A DNA stretch of 64,000 nt from Numida meleagris (Eukaryota > Chordata > Aves > Galliformes > Numididae), in NCBI RefSeq assembly GCF_002078875.1, contig NC_034424.1:6432793-6496792 (forward strand), in the 5' to 3' direction. The first letter of the stretch is position 1. Each line of letters starts with the position of its first letter. Positions 1 to 12,400 of the stretch are shown piece after piece. The notes beneath the pieces were generated by a model. The model ran no database searches. It saw only the letters and a program-made list of their open reading frames with translations, and was not told the DNA's origin. The translations under genes and the position numbers were made by a program.

Positions 1-366
1 AAAATACTGATATCTGATTCCCCTGGAATGGGCAGCACTGAAGACGATCAAGAGGAAGGAACTTCTAAACAAGCCAGCAAGCAGAGCCTATGTGACACAG
101 GCAAAGGTATGGACATAGATGACACTGCAGATGATTCTCTTCCTCAGTCAAGTGACATAGGAGGCCGTGAGCCAATGGAAGAAAAGCTTCTTGAAATACA
201 GGCACAAATTGAGGCAGTAGAAATGCACTTGACACGAGAACACATGAAACGGGTGTTGGGAGAAGTTTATCTACACACATGGATTACAGAAAACACCAGT
301 ATTCCCACCAGAGGAGTCTGTGATTTCTTAATGTCCGATGACGGATATGATGACAGAACAGCACGA
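1..366 (+). CDS. GTF3C4: GTF3C4 coding exon (left part cut by window edge)
   Basis: The reading frame is open from base 1 (K-I-L-I-S-D-S-P-G) and runs 122 codons to DDRTAR, where CGA is followed by the donor GTAAGT at 367. The first half is an acidic, serine-rich low-conservation stretch; the second half is a helical region (MEEKLLEIQAQIEAVEMHL) and a highly conserved block before the zinc-binding tail. The exon starts left of the window, so its true length is unknown. It ends in phase 0. Confidence 0.93.
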
Positions 367-3300
367 GTAAGTGCACCTCTATGCTCCGGGGATTTGGTGT
401 TACAAGTTACTTCTTTCACCCCCTTCCACAGCCTTAAATGAGAACGCAGCTTGGGTGGGAAAGAGAACTGTAATCATGTAATCCTCACTAGACAGGTCCT
501 ATAGTGCATACCTTAAGTTGTCCTTCCTAGAAATTATGGAACAAGAGGGAATGCAAATACAGATGTTGCAATCTGGATCAGGTACAATAAGGACTAAACA
601 CGTCTTGAGTTTTTGCAGAACATGGGGGAGGCTCAGTTATTCCACTGCTCTTGGTAGGTTTAGAACATACGCTAATCGAGAAGAATGTTTTTGTGGCTAG
701 GCTTACTTAATTTAGCATCTCTACAAAATTAAACTTAAGAGCTATATCCTCTAGTAGGTTACATCTGCAGTTATAATCTTTCGGAGTTGCATGCCTGCAT
801 TTCTGTGGCAGGAAATAAGTGATCAGTGAGCCCTGCACTGGGCAGTGAGGTTTCCTTCAGGCAAAGGAAGCTTCAGTGGGAACACTGCCATCAGCCTCCC
901 TGCTCTTAAGACTCGATGACAAGATTGTCTCAGATGTGTCTATGCCTCTTTGTGCAGGCAGAGAACAATAGTTTTCTGTACCCAAATTCTTAAACCACTT
1001 GAACTCTAAAACCAATTTTTACAATGCATTTAGAAAGGCAAGAAAACATGGTTTCCGCTACTGATGCAATGTGGTGCTCTCTGCAGGACTTGCAAGCAAG
1101 CAGGCCACACAGTCAGCTCTTCAGTAATTCACCAGGAATGCATTCTGGCAGAACTGCTGTGTTTTATAGTATCCAATTACTATAAATTGAAGGCTTAAGG
1201 TTCTCCTTGCAGTGATTAAAAGACGACTTCCAAATTCTATTTTATCTGTTTGGTTTGCTGTCACATTTTAACGGTTCTTGGGATGTGGTTTGTACCTATT
1301 GAAATGACAAAGACAAATTTGATCATGTAGATGTTCTACTATAAACCTGACGTATCCTCTGTGATGACTGCTGAAGACATACATCCCACTAGGTTTTGTA
1401 TAGGTTTTTTTTTTTTGGGGGGGGGGGGAAAACATCCACTGTGATACACCTGAAAACATCATTGTGACCACCACTGGCATCTTCTAAAGTGGTACAACAG
1501 CAATTACTCCAGTGGTTTTTACATTTATAATTAACCTAACACTGTTGCTTTTACATTCTGTATCCCTTTAGTACGGGACAGATTAATCTGGGAGATCACA
1601 ATAAAGCAAGAAGTAACATCTCTGTGACAGCCTTATGTTTCTACTTCTTCATATGACTCAGTGAAGTGGATAGGTCTTTGCATCCTGTATCATGTTCTAA
1701 AATCACTGTATCCTGAGAGACTTTTCTACTTTTTGGTAGGCAGCTGTCTTGCTATAAACGATGCTGACTGCTGTGTATTCCCAGGTGCTGATTGGGCATA
1801 TCTTAAAGAAAATGAACAAACAGACTTTTCCAGAGCACTGCAGCTTGTGTAAAGAGATCTTGCCATTCACTGATCGCAAACAGGCAGTCTGCTCCAACGG
1901 ACATATCTGGCTCAGGTAATCTGCTCTTAGAGTTTCTGCCTTTTCCCTTTCTCCCCTACATGAATTAAACATGTTTAAATAGCTAACATAAAATACTTGG
2001 TAGTGTTGGAGTAAGAAGTTGTGAAGCATGATGCCATGCTGCAGTTAATTGCTTTTTTTTTTTTTTTTGCTGGCTCTTATCTGTCCTCATCCCTGAAAGA
2101 GAAGACACTGTAGTTTGGACTTGGATCCCTTCTCAGTACTCCATTTGCAAAATAAAATGCTTTTGATCATTGAACTTCTTTCTTCAAGCAGGGGGAGGGA
2201 TGGGACAGGGAGAAAGTGGGGGGAGGATGGGAAATCAAGCACACATCATCCTTTGGAGCAGCACGTGAAAGAGTTCTAACTACTTCAGCATTGAAAACAA
2301 AGCAAATTAAGAAAAATGACAGGAAACAGCTATGCTGGGAAGTCAGACACATTCTGGGATATCTAGAAAAGGAAATCTTCCTGCATCAACATATCAGTAT
2401 GCTGTTGGTCCCTGGAGACTTAGCATGGCAGCAGTCTTGTCATTTCAGAAAAGCCTTTCCCACCTACGTTTTTCTTAACAGACATAGGAGCTATTTTGCC
2501 TAAAGGGGCATTGCTTTTGGTTGGAGATGCTGTGGTTCTTCCCCTGGGCAGTGGCCCTGGAACACTTTGCCTCTTCTGCTTGTACGCTACAGTTCTTTGG
2601 CCAACAATGAAACTTTTTTCCACTGCAAGCTGGGTGTTGGGCTTGTTAATTATGTGTGCGCTTGTGAAGTTTCACTTTCTTGAATGAATAAACGATCAAT
2701 TTTGTGTCAGATGTGGCTCACTACTGCCCTTATCTCAGGGAGTAAGGTCTGTTGGGAACAGAACCCAGCCTCTGGGCAGGGCGTGCAAACAGGTTACAAT
2801 GCAATGAAACCCCAAGCTTTGTGATTAAAAGCAACTTGTCCTTTCACAGGTGCTTTCTAACCTACCAGTCTTGTCAGAGTTTGGTATACAGGAGGTGTTT
2901 GCTTCACGACAGCATTGCACGGCATCCAACCCCAGAAGGTAAATCTGTGTCCCAGGAGGGCAGGACTATGTATTCTTACATCTTATTTGCATAGAGACTT
3001 GAATTAATTCCACTGACTTTTTTTCTTTCAGGCAGCTATATGAAGGTACTAGTACGCATTTTATGCTGCCCTGGTTTTGGCTGTGCCTTAGTGGTAGATG
3101 TTAATTACAAAGTAGCTACTATAGGAATTAACTTCTCAATGTTATGTTCTATGACAGCTGGTAACCTACATTGGAGTGCTGCAACAGTTAGTTTATATTC
3201 AAGTTAAAGGAATGAATTAACATGCAGTTCTGCAGATATGGAATGCCTTTGGCTTTCAATGCAGGTTGTTTTGATCCAGCACAAGTTAAGAAAAAATGGG

Positions 3301-3917
3301 CATCCTGATGGCTTAGGCCCCAAATTCCGTTGGTACTTTTCTCTCTCTCTCTCTCTCTAAGGCCTGAGTATTCCCATCATCACTGAGGATCAATTACAGA
3401 ACTGAAGCCTCTGTAGAGGCTGTAACCTTCATTTCCTCCATGTTGGAGGGGGACAAAGAAAAAGGAATTACAGACTGCAGTAAGCAGTGCATCTAATTTC
3501 ATTTAAAAAAATGAGGATGCTAAATTCTGGCTTTGTGATTCCTCACCTTTTTTTTTTTTTTTCCTGTTTGAGTTATGTCTGACTTCTTCTTAAGTAGAGA
3601 CCGCTTAGCTGAGTATGTAATGATGCAGCACTGACTGTTTCACCTTAGTTTTGTCGCCTGCTGAAATGAGATTGAAGCTGGCATTACTTGGAATTTCAAG
3701 TCAGAAATGGAGTTGGACTCTGTCTGAACTCTCAGTTAATCCTGTGTGGTGAACATACACAGACTTTCAGGATTACTATTTAGTTTGTCCATTTCAGCAC
3801 CATTTGTGTTCATCTATATCTCCAGTTCTAAACAGTGTTTTCTTATTTGCAGATCCTGAGTGGATCAAGAGGTTATTGCAAGGACCTTGCACATTCTGCG
3901 ATTCTCCTGTGTTCTAG
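1..3917 (+). CDS. GTF3C4: General transcription factor IIIC subunit 4 (TFIIIC90), C-terminal part, four exons
   Basis: This is the 3' end of the gene for the 90 kDa subunit of TFIIIC, the complex that binds internal promoters of tRNA and 5S genes and recruits TFIIIB for RNA polymerase III; the human subunit is reported to have histone acetyltransferase activity. Coding exons 1-366, 1785-1915, 2850-2938 and 3853-3917 join in frame through GT-AG introns into 216 residues ending in TAG at 3915-3917. Visible stretches match vertebrate GTF3C4: a poorly conserved acidic segment, then REPMEEKLLEIQ, HMKRVLGEVYLHTWITENTS, YDDRTAR, then a cysteine-rich tail with CSLC, CSNGH, two single cysteines, RRC and a final CTFC. 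That tail fits the zinc-binding C-terminal domain of the family (Pfam zf-TFIIIC). The human protein has about 822 residues, so roughly three quarters lies left of the window. All key cysteines are present and no frameshift is seen. Its 3' end faces AK8. Confidence 0.95.
1405..1428 (+). repeat. T12-G12 homopolymer junction
   Basis: Twelve T directly followed by twelve G inside the GTF3C4 intron 367-1784. Similar G-runs occur at 6637-6647 (11 G) and 9480-9491 (12 G). They are unstable tracts and prone to sequencing error. Confidence 0.85.
1785..1915 (+). CDS. GTF3C4: GTF3C4 coding exon, start of zinc-binding tail
   Basis: The exon lies between the acceptor ...TTCCCAG (ending 1784) and the donor GTAATC at 1916. 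Its 131 bases begin in phase 0 with VLIGHILKKMNKQTFPEHC and give the first zinc-ligand pair CSLC plus CSNGHIWL; the last two bases (AG) form an arginine codon with the first base of the next exon. Confidence 0.93.
2850..2938 (+). CDS. GTF3C4: GTF3C4 coding exon, middle of zinc-binding tail
   Basis: The exon runs from after the acceptor TTTCACAG (ending 2849) to the donor GTAAAT at 2939. Its 89 bases encode CFLTYQSCQSLVYRRCLLHD and a following SIARHPTPE, with three conserved cysteines. It ends one base into an aspartate codon completed by the last exon. Confidence 0.93.
3341..3358. repeat. (CT)9 microsatellite
   Basis: Nine CT units in the last GTF3C4 intron (2939-3852). Not close enough to the acceptor at 3852 to act as its polypyrimidine tract. 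Confidence 0.9.
3853..3917 (+). CDS. GTF3C4: GTF3C4 terminal coding exon
   Basis: The exon follows the acceptor TTATTTGCAG (ending 3852). It completes the aspartate codon and encodes PEWIKRLLQGPCTFCDSPVF, ending in TAG at 3915-3917. The CTFC pair would supply the last zinc ligands. The end SPVF matches the end of mammalian GTF3C4 as I remember it. Confidence 0.93.
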
Positions 3918-6900
3918 AGAAGAGCTGTGTAAAGACTGAAACTATTTTCTCTACTGCATAAGCTCCCTTCAGTCTAGAATGATACCAAGTGCAGGAATAT
4001 ACACTTCATTGAAAGGGGAGGACACTGTCTACAACCCTGTAAATAGAACACTGGAGGTTCTAGAAACTCCCTAGGTCCAGAGGCCATTCTGTGCTCCAGA
4101 AGCAGAAGTACATCTGGAAGAGTGAGTTCATAAAGCAATTTCGAAATGCGCCCCATTGACGTGTCAGCAGCTGGACATGCTTCCTTTTACTGAAGGGAAA
4201 CTGAAGTCTTAAGCACACAGAGTGAACTGTCCTCTCTGCCTGGCGACCGTGTGGTTTCCCAAAAGCTGGGAGGGAACAGCAGAGCTGCCTCCTGAATGGC
4301 CTTGGTGGGTAGAGAAGGCTTTAACTTGTAGTGCTTGTTTGCTTTTTTTTCCTCCACAAGTACTGGCACTTACTGTAAAATATTAAATTAACAAAACAAT
4401 TTGTGGTTCTAACTTCTTGGGGAGCGAAGCCAACGTCAGTTGCAGCCATAGGAAAGAAACTGGCTGTCATATTAGTTTCACTTAAAGCCCTGAGGAATAA
4501 CTGCCTTTGAGCTACTAGAACAGTGTTGGAGTTAGAAGGGTAAACTATTGCCTGGATCAAATATGGATCAGTAAGAAGAGTTTTTAATGTAATGGATATT
4601 AAACTATTAGCAGTTAGATTAAACACTAATATATATAAAATTTCCAATCTCAGGTCTCCTGCCCGACTTTCTTTTTCTGAAAAAAAAGTTCTGCCCGCTT
4701 CCTAGTTGTTCCCAACATGTCTGCTTTTTGTTTCATTTAACCCTTTACCTACAAGAATCATCTTTTCCCATGCAAGTCGGTACCAAAACCATTACTGCTT
4801 TACCTTACTTCCAGCTGAACCGAGTCTCCCTCACACGGGCGTTGTTTTGCAGAAATCTGACACAAGTAATCACCCCCAGTTGACAGCTTCTCTTTTCATA
4901 ATAACGCAGTAAAAGCAAAACAAAAACCCCCAACGTGGCTAATGTAGTCCAGGTCAAGTTTCCACAGCTGGTCGTGGAGCCTGGTGAAGCTGCTCTTGTA
5001 TAACCCAGGCTTTCTCAGCAAGAGATCCATAAATAAGGCGGTGATGTAGCATGGCTGAGCCCAGAAATCTGTTCTGCTTTCAGAAAAAGAATCTGTCTTG
5101 TGCATCTAGTTCACATAAGGAGCGGGAGAATCCTTTTCAACTTCCTATGCAGGGCTAGAGGAATGATACCTCTAAAATGCGTATGGTTATATGGTACAAT
5201 TGTCTTGTTAACTTAAAAAAAATGTCAAATAATACGAAGTTCATGTATTTACATTCCTCCAAATACGAATGGGGACACTCAGATGTGTTGCTCTGTTTGT
5301 GCTTCCTGACCCTTCTCCCTGTGTGTGAAGTCCTCTATAGCTATTTGAGAAAAGTCAAGGAACTGTCCTGGCAGTATCAGCCTCCAGCAGTGCACGTGTG
5401 GATTGGTGCTTACGTTTCCTTGATTTAATGACTATGCATATTTTCTTAATGTTCCTTAACCTTCAGCAGGAGCAAGTGTTCTGCAGCTAACATTAAAACA
5501 AGTCAGCTGTCCTCACTATTTGGTGTTTCATGCATTAAGCGTGACAGCGCTTTGACTGAGAACAATTCTGATATAGTAGACTAGAGCAGCAGAAGCACAT
5601 TCATCTGTAAAATAATTAGCCTTGTTTGTAAATATCCTTGGAAGTGATACCATAACTGTATTAAAGAAATGTTTAGTTTTTTATTGCTGTGCGTTGAAAA
5701 TTGAAATGACTTTGGCGTGTCTGCGAGGAAAGGAAACGTAGATAGCGACAGCATCTCGTGAAACAAAGTCAGAGTAACCTTGCTGCCTAATTTGTGCACA
5801 GTCTGAGGCAGAAGCTACACCTGAGGCAGCACTTATGTTCTCCTTCCCAGTGTTCATGGGGTGTGGGGGAGCACGACATTTATCTGATGTGAACAGAAGG
5901 GTTATTTGTGGCGATAGGGAAACCATTTTAAGTAGAAGCTGCAAGACTTTGGGCAGTGCTGGCCAGTTCTCTCCGTGAATAAATAGTCCCATTCGGAAAT
6001 TCACCTGATGATGGAGGTGAGAGAGCTTTCCAAAGCTGCATACAAGAACTTTGATATTAGTTTAGAGGCCCTAATAGTGCCCTGGTCTGCTGAAGTGTTT
6101 ACGCTGGCTGACTGAAAGGTTCACTGTGCTATCATCCGATGAAAACCTGGTTATTACTTCAAGCAGTTCTCCTGAATTTCCCTAGAGTTTTAATGCTTTA
6201 GACGTGTAGAAGCTGGTACCCCTAGCACTAATGTTTCAGCATTAATGTTTATTTTCCTTGTCTTTCAAGGCAGTAGATACTCAGTATACCATTGCCAGTT
6301 TATTTAACCTGATTTATGGCTGCTGGGAGAATGGAATTTTAAAGCCAATGATGTCGGCTTTGTCTGCATGCCAGTGGAGATGCTTTAGCACAAAGCTTTC
6401 ACTTCTCACCCTGACCCATTCACAACAGGTAAAGAGGTATTGTGATTTATTTATTATTTAAACAATCATTGGTCCCTAAGTGTGTTTTTAACTAGCATAG
6501 ATTGAATAGCATAGCTTCAGAGCAGTGGCATTTAACCTCAAATGTTGATCCTACTGGGTTTTTCTGCCCAGCTACCAGCTGAAACTTACTTCAGGAAACC
6601 TATCTGTCCTGGATGCGTGGCTTGCAGGCCTAGGAAGGGGGGGGGGGTGTAGTCCCTGTACAAGTACTATAACAGCCTGCAGAGCTGCAGCAGCACCCTA
6701 GTGCATCATCCCTTGTGTTTTCCCTTCTCAAAACCCTTTGCTTTCACCCCATGTATGGAGAAGGGAAGCGGCTGAAGGAGGAACAAACACCTGCTGCTGA
6801 GTCCTCGCACTGTTTTGCTGTGAACAGAGCTGCCTTCCCAAACTAGGACCTAGTGGAGCAGTTCTGCATTAAGGCCCAGTCTGGTCTGGGACATCAAGTG

Positions 6901-9465
6901 AAGCATTCAAAAGATAAATCCCATGAAACCAGTGTATCTCACTAGGTCCAGGCCCTAAGTTTTGCAAGATAAGCGAGTGAATGGTTAAAAGCCCTCAACT
7001 GCTTCAGCATTTGGTGGTAAACACATGGCTGTCCAAGGTGCCTCACTTCAGAGAAAGAACAAACTCTAGCAGAGACTGAGCAGCTCTTGATATACTACTT
7101 CAATTTTTTATTATTTTTTTTTTAAAGTAAGGACTGTAGTATTTCCTGTTGCTTTTGAGAATTATATAAGATGTGCTTCTCTGCCAATTGCAAGAGTTTG
7201 TCGCTCCTCCCCTGGTGTGAAGAAATCCAGGCTGTTGAGGAGATTGGCAGAACAGCTCTGAATTGCTTTTGGACAGCTTCTTTTGACTTGGTGCTAGATG
7301 CCATTGTTTGAACTAAGGTGAAAGTTTGGGTGTCATGATGTCTTGGTTCTCCAGACTGCATCTCCTGCTCTGGAACCAGTGACAACGCAGCTCGTCACTG
7401 CCTTTTTACATTAACTTAGCTATGGGATGGGGAGTTATTATTCAGTCATCTTTCTCTTATGTTCCCTGATCCTACTAATCCTATTGTATATTTCTAGAGA
7501 GGAAATACTATGGTTGCTAATACATGTAGACAATAAATATTTCCCTGATTTTCATAAGCTTACCAAGTTTTCCACTCGCTAACGTATCGTCAGTGACTAT
7601 GGGCAGCATAACACTATTTACTCTATCTTCATTAAAGGCTTCTTGATGTGAACACTGAATGCAAACATTCATGAGTCCTAGTTAAAGGTTAAGATATCAC
7701 ACTTGTGCTGTTATGTCCTAAACTAACACTTGGAGGAGGCTTGGTTTCACGAGTTTAACTTCTCAAATACAAAGCTCTTCATTATTGCTTACCCAGTTTG
7801 TGAAGCAGTGGGCAGCCTTGAAGGCACAATTGCTGGGGACTCAGTTACCACCTCTGGATAGGAAATCAGAGAGAACCAGGAGAAGAATGTCACGTCATTG
7901 TTTCTGGCAGTCACGTGGTAAGTGTGCTGATAGCAGCAGTCTGGTGCCCACCACAGTCCAGTAAACTTCACAGCTTGTTGCTGCAGAGCACTAGTTTGTT
8001 ATTTGTGCAGCTGGAAGCAAGGGCAATGGCAGACTGAGCCTCAAAGCGCTGGGAGTCACGGCAGAAGGGAGATTTAGAGTAAGTTTTAAATTAACTGGAA
8101 GAAAAAATTTATGAGATCTCAGTAAATAGGGGTGAAATGCTCAAAGCAGTTATCAGGACTGTTTGTTCGCAGCCCCCCTTTTGAAACTTTCTATATCAGG
8201 GCTGCAAATGCACAAGCTACACTTGCATTCTAAATGTACGCTGACAAGGGAAAGGGTTTGTCCTTTAACAAGAACTGTGGGATGCCTGCTAGTCTACTGC
8301 TTTGCTGCTAAATGGGGGAAAAGCAGCCTTGCTAATCCCATCTGGGTGGATAAACAAGAACTTGTGCTTGGTTCTATGCACCGAGATTCCTACTCTGCCT
8401 ATAGAAGATGGAGGAATCTTGACAAGATAGAGTACTGTATTCTCCTGGAAGTCTCAATCCAGGATGGCTCCACAGTCACGTGGAGGCCAGCGTGGCTGCA
8501 AAGCAATGCCTGCAGAGCTGTTGTTTTCACTTCTCGTGGAGGAGGGCCTTGTATCCATACTATCCCTTAGTCTGTGCTAATCCTTCCGTAAACCGTTGAC
8601 ACTTTGCTATACTCAGTTCTAACTCATACAAAGTATGTATTAATACTTGACACTGGAGACGTTTCCAGACCCTTGCTGGAAGTAGGAATATTCTTTTTCC
8701 ATAGCTGTATTTTATTACTGCTGATTCAGTTTTTAGCTCTCTTCATTTGAGTCACCCAGAACTCCTACAGCTCTGTCATGCGGGTAGGGACCTCAGCAGT
8801 GTCACAGCTGCCTCTGCTTGACTAGCCAGCGCTGTTTTCATTGCTGCAACACAGCAGGTACACAGGGCTCTGTACTAACATTAACTGCATTGCCATCCAG
8901 AGCAGCAGAGTAATTCCCTGCACTGTCTTAGGCTTTGGCCAAATCATTCCAAGCGTGGGTATCCAAGCTGGAGTATCTCCATCACAGAAGGACTCAGTGC
9001 TGCTGAGAGCCTACAGTGGGAGGTCCAGGGCCACGCCAGTCCCACAGCATTCTTATTTAACACTAAGCATAGTAAGCCAGCCCTGAAAGGGAAAACCCCA
9101 AGAGCCATCCCAATGGAACTGTTCACATAAGATTTGAATTGAATTGCTCTGCTAATCTAATGGATCTCTTCATGCTGCTTCAAATTCTGTTCTGGGGTGT
9201 GAGTGTTGTAGCTGGCAGACCTTGGGGTCCAAGCTAAATGAAAAGCAAAGATGAGTTCTAATCTTTAGTTCCTGGATTTTTCCTTAGAGATTTTAGTTCA
9301 TGGGAGGGTCTGACAAAGTTGCTGTGAATATTGATGCTATGTATATGGCACATTTTGTAAACGTGAAGCAAACTTGGATGAATGTTTTATATACTGCATT
9401 GTAATCCCGCTCCTTTTTTTTATTCTAAATAAATAAAGTGCTTGTTTGTAACGTCTGTATTTTAA
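3918..9465 (+). other. GTF3C4: Probable long 3' UTR of GTF3C4
   Basis: No further coding sequence is seen after the GTF3C4 stop, and open frames here are short and look like chance. Candidate poly(A) hexamers lie at 5978-5983, 7532-7537 and, best, 9428-9437, where two overlapping AATAAA copies are followed by a GT-rich tract. A 3' UTR of about 5.5 kb is plausible for this gene, but its true end needs RNA evidence. The stretch also holds G-runs and simple-sequence tracts but no recognised transposable element. Confidence 0.45.
9428..9463 (+). terminator. Candidate GTF3C4 cleavage/polyadenylation signal
   Basis: Two overlapping AATAAA hexamers (9428-9433 and 9432-9437) are followed at once by a T/GT-rich stretch (TGCTTGTTTGTAA), the usual layout of a strong vertebrate poly(A) site. 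A run of 12 G follows at 9480-9491; G-rich tracts often lie downstream of such sites. Use by GTF3C4 is inference from position and strand. Confidence 0.4.
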
Positions 9466-12400
9466 GGGACTGACTTCTTGGGGGGGGGGGGACACAGAGT
9501 GCCAAGAGCTGAGAGGGGCAAGAGAAGGATGACGCACGTAAAGCACACAGTCTTTGAGCATGAGGCTTCACACTTAATAAAAAATCTCACTTCCATAAGG
9601 ACTGCATGGAGCAGCAAGTTTGACCCCGTGCCTTTTGAAAGTCAGATTTCTCAGCTGTGACATATGAAAGACTTGAAATGCAGGAGCTATGGGAAAGGTG
9701 AATGCAGAGCCAGGGGCTGTTTATTTCAAGGGAGCTGCATGCTGCAGACAGGCAGCTCTTCTGAATCTCTGACTGCTGTAACCCTGGGCCTCATTCGTAG
9801 AATGAAAGGATAAATGATTTTTAGCCCAGGCTGCCCAAAGCAAGATAAAAAGATTAAAATCAAGAGCTAATCTTTAACGATATGAGAAGATAAAGTTTTA
9901 GTTCTGCAGGTCTGAGAAAGTGGCTTGCTAGAGAAATGGGACAGGTGTGCCTCATTTAGTTAATTCTGAGAAGTTATTTACAATGGAAACTATTTGATTA
10001 AAACAACTAAGGAATACTGAGCACTTTATATCTGTAAACACCCAAAGAACTGGGTTGGGGGTGAATAAGCACTATTCACCTGTTGTTACACCTAGAGGAA
10101 GGGAGAAGTAGGGAGTCTATAAAACATGATTTAGAGGCAATCTGGACAATGACTTCCCAGCTATAGCACTTGCAGTTTTGACTCCTAGGTGCCAAACTGG
10201 CTTGCTCTGTTGCTGTCTTGCATGGCAAGGAGCACACCCAGTTGTGTGCCAGCTTGTGCTGCCAAGGCCCTTTCCATAGCAGGACAGCTCTCACTGAAGC
10301 TGGTTGCAGACTGAGTGGAATCTGAGACCTCACCTATAGGTGTCCAGCCCTATCCCGCTATTAGTCATGTTGATGCATGCCCCTAAGAGGAAGAACACCT
10401 CTATGGTCATATTCTACAGCTGTACTAGGTAGAAATAGAGGAAGGTCATTAGAGTTCTTTACATCAAGTCTTAAAGCGTTGTTACATGGCCACTTGTCAT
10501 GCAACACTGGTGGCAAAGCGTGGGGTCTTCAGCCACACAGCCCTTCCCTCCTCACCCACGTAGGTTCAAGCCCCTTCCCTCAGCTCCCAAACTGCTGCAT
10601 GGCAGCGCTCCAGATCCACAGTTACACTAAAGAAGCAACTTTCTTCCAAGAAAGGAGTCTGACAATCACTTTTTCTTTTCTTCCATAGAAAGAAACTGTT
10701 CTTGTTGCAGAAAGAGGAGAATAACCCAGGAGAGCCTGCCTGTAGAGAGGAATAGACACTTTTCTGTATGAAGTAAGAACAGTACAGAAGTCACCTCTGA
10801 GGTTCTGTTTTGGCAACTTGACACAGATGGGCAGTTACAGGGTCAGAACTACAGTTTGCGCCTCTGAGCAGCAGACCCTGAGGCGCAGGAACCTGCCAAG
10901 CCTGTCTCTGCCCTAAAACAAATGCTAAGGAACTGTAAGAATGCCTCCTCCTCTTCTTCCTTACAGTCATATAGCTTCTACAACACCCCGTGAATGGATG
11001 TAAAACCAGTTATGTTTAAGATTTCTGTGCTGGCATCATCACCTGAGGTGTATGCACCTGAGCCCTTAAAGGAAAGCTGAGAAACCAAGAAAGGCAGGGT
11101 AAATCTTTCAAGAGCTACAGGGGCCCCTGCAGTGACAGCGCTGGAGGATTGGGTTTCCTACCCAGGGGCATTTGAGCATCCTTCCACAAAAGCACATGAA
11201 GGATCCGCTGCCTAGAGCGGGTGGATGTGAAAGTTTGTGGAACAGCTGAACACGTTCATCTCGTTGCTGAATTACATAATTAACAGCATAATATATTGAG
11301 TATAGCACAACCTCCAAACAGCCCTCTCTGCAAAGTGTCTTTGGAAAACTGATAAAAGATGTCCGCTTCAGGACCGGGCACGCCGTGCAATAAGTAACGT
11401 CTGATCCCTGCTGTGTTCTTACCACCTCCTCTTTCCCGTGTTACTCTCATTGCTTAACATTTGTTTTGCCAGAATAAGATGCTAATAAAATCAAGAGTAG
11501 TTACCAAATTGGTTTTCAAGTGTTGCATTCCAATTATAAAAACCTAATTCCTCCTCCCATCCACTCAACCTTTTTGGTATTAACAGGCTTTACTATGCAA
11601 AGTGATGCAGGGGCTGTTTCGTTTACAGTAATTAAATGAATGTCAATTGTTTTAGTTGTTTCCGAGGGAGAGTTCTACACGAGTATTAGCATGTTCTGCT
11701 AACCCTTACGTTCTGCTCTTCAGGCCTGCTGCAAACCCTTGGGGGTTGACCATTGACCTGAGACTGCGTACCCAGACATGCCAAGCGCATCTCAATGAGA
11801 CGAGCTCTTTTTCTCAGTTTCTATGGAACCAGCAGAGCGGAACTAATATAGCGTCCGCATATAGATGAAAGAATGAAGAGGAAAAAGGGCTTTACAGCTA
11901 AATTAATTAAGCAGATGTACCTGTCTAATTAAAGACGGGCCGTCCCTTTTGTACCCTACCGCAGTACAAACAGTATTTAAATACACTCTCTCTCCATTTC
12001 ATCTATCAAAATATTTAGTTGGAACATCCAGATGAAGGTGATATTAGCGAGATGAGCTTCCCATGTATTATTAATAGAAGGGCTCCCAATTATGCATGAA
12101 TGCTACAGCATATCCTTATAGCAATAGCATAAAAAAAAACAGCTGCCCAAACAGGTTACCAAACAGCACATTTGTAACAGGTAAAACTGTTATAAATGCT
12201 TTGGCCCAGCTTCACACAAGGGTTTGCAGTCAGGCCCTGCGTGGCTGTTCCTCACGCTACGAGCCAGATTTCTCAGTGCAAGAGGCTCACGTTGCTGGTG
12301 CCAGGGCTCTCTTTGATTTCAGAATTTATTTGTCCTGAGACTTTTTAAGGCTATCTTCAAGCCTGGCAAATCCCCACTCAGCAAACCTCCCAAAGGTTGT

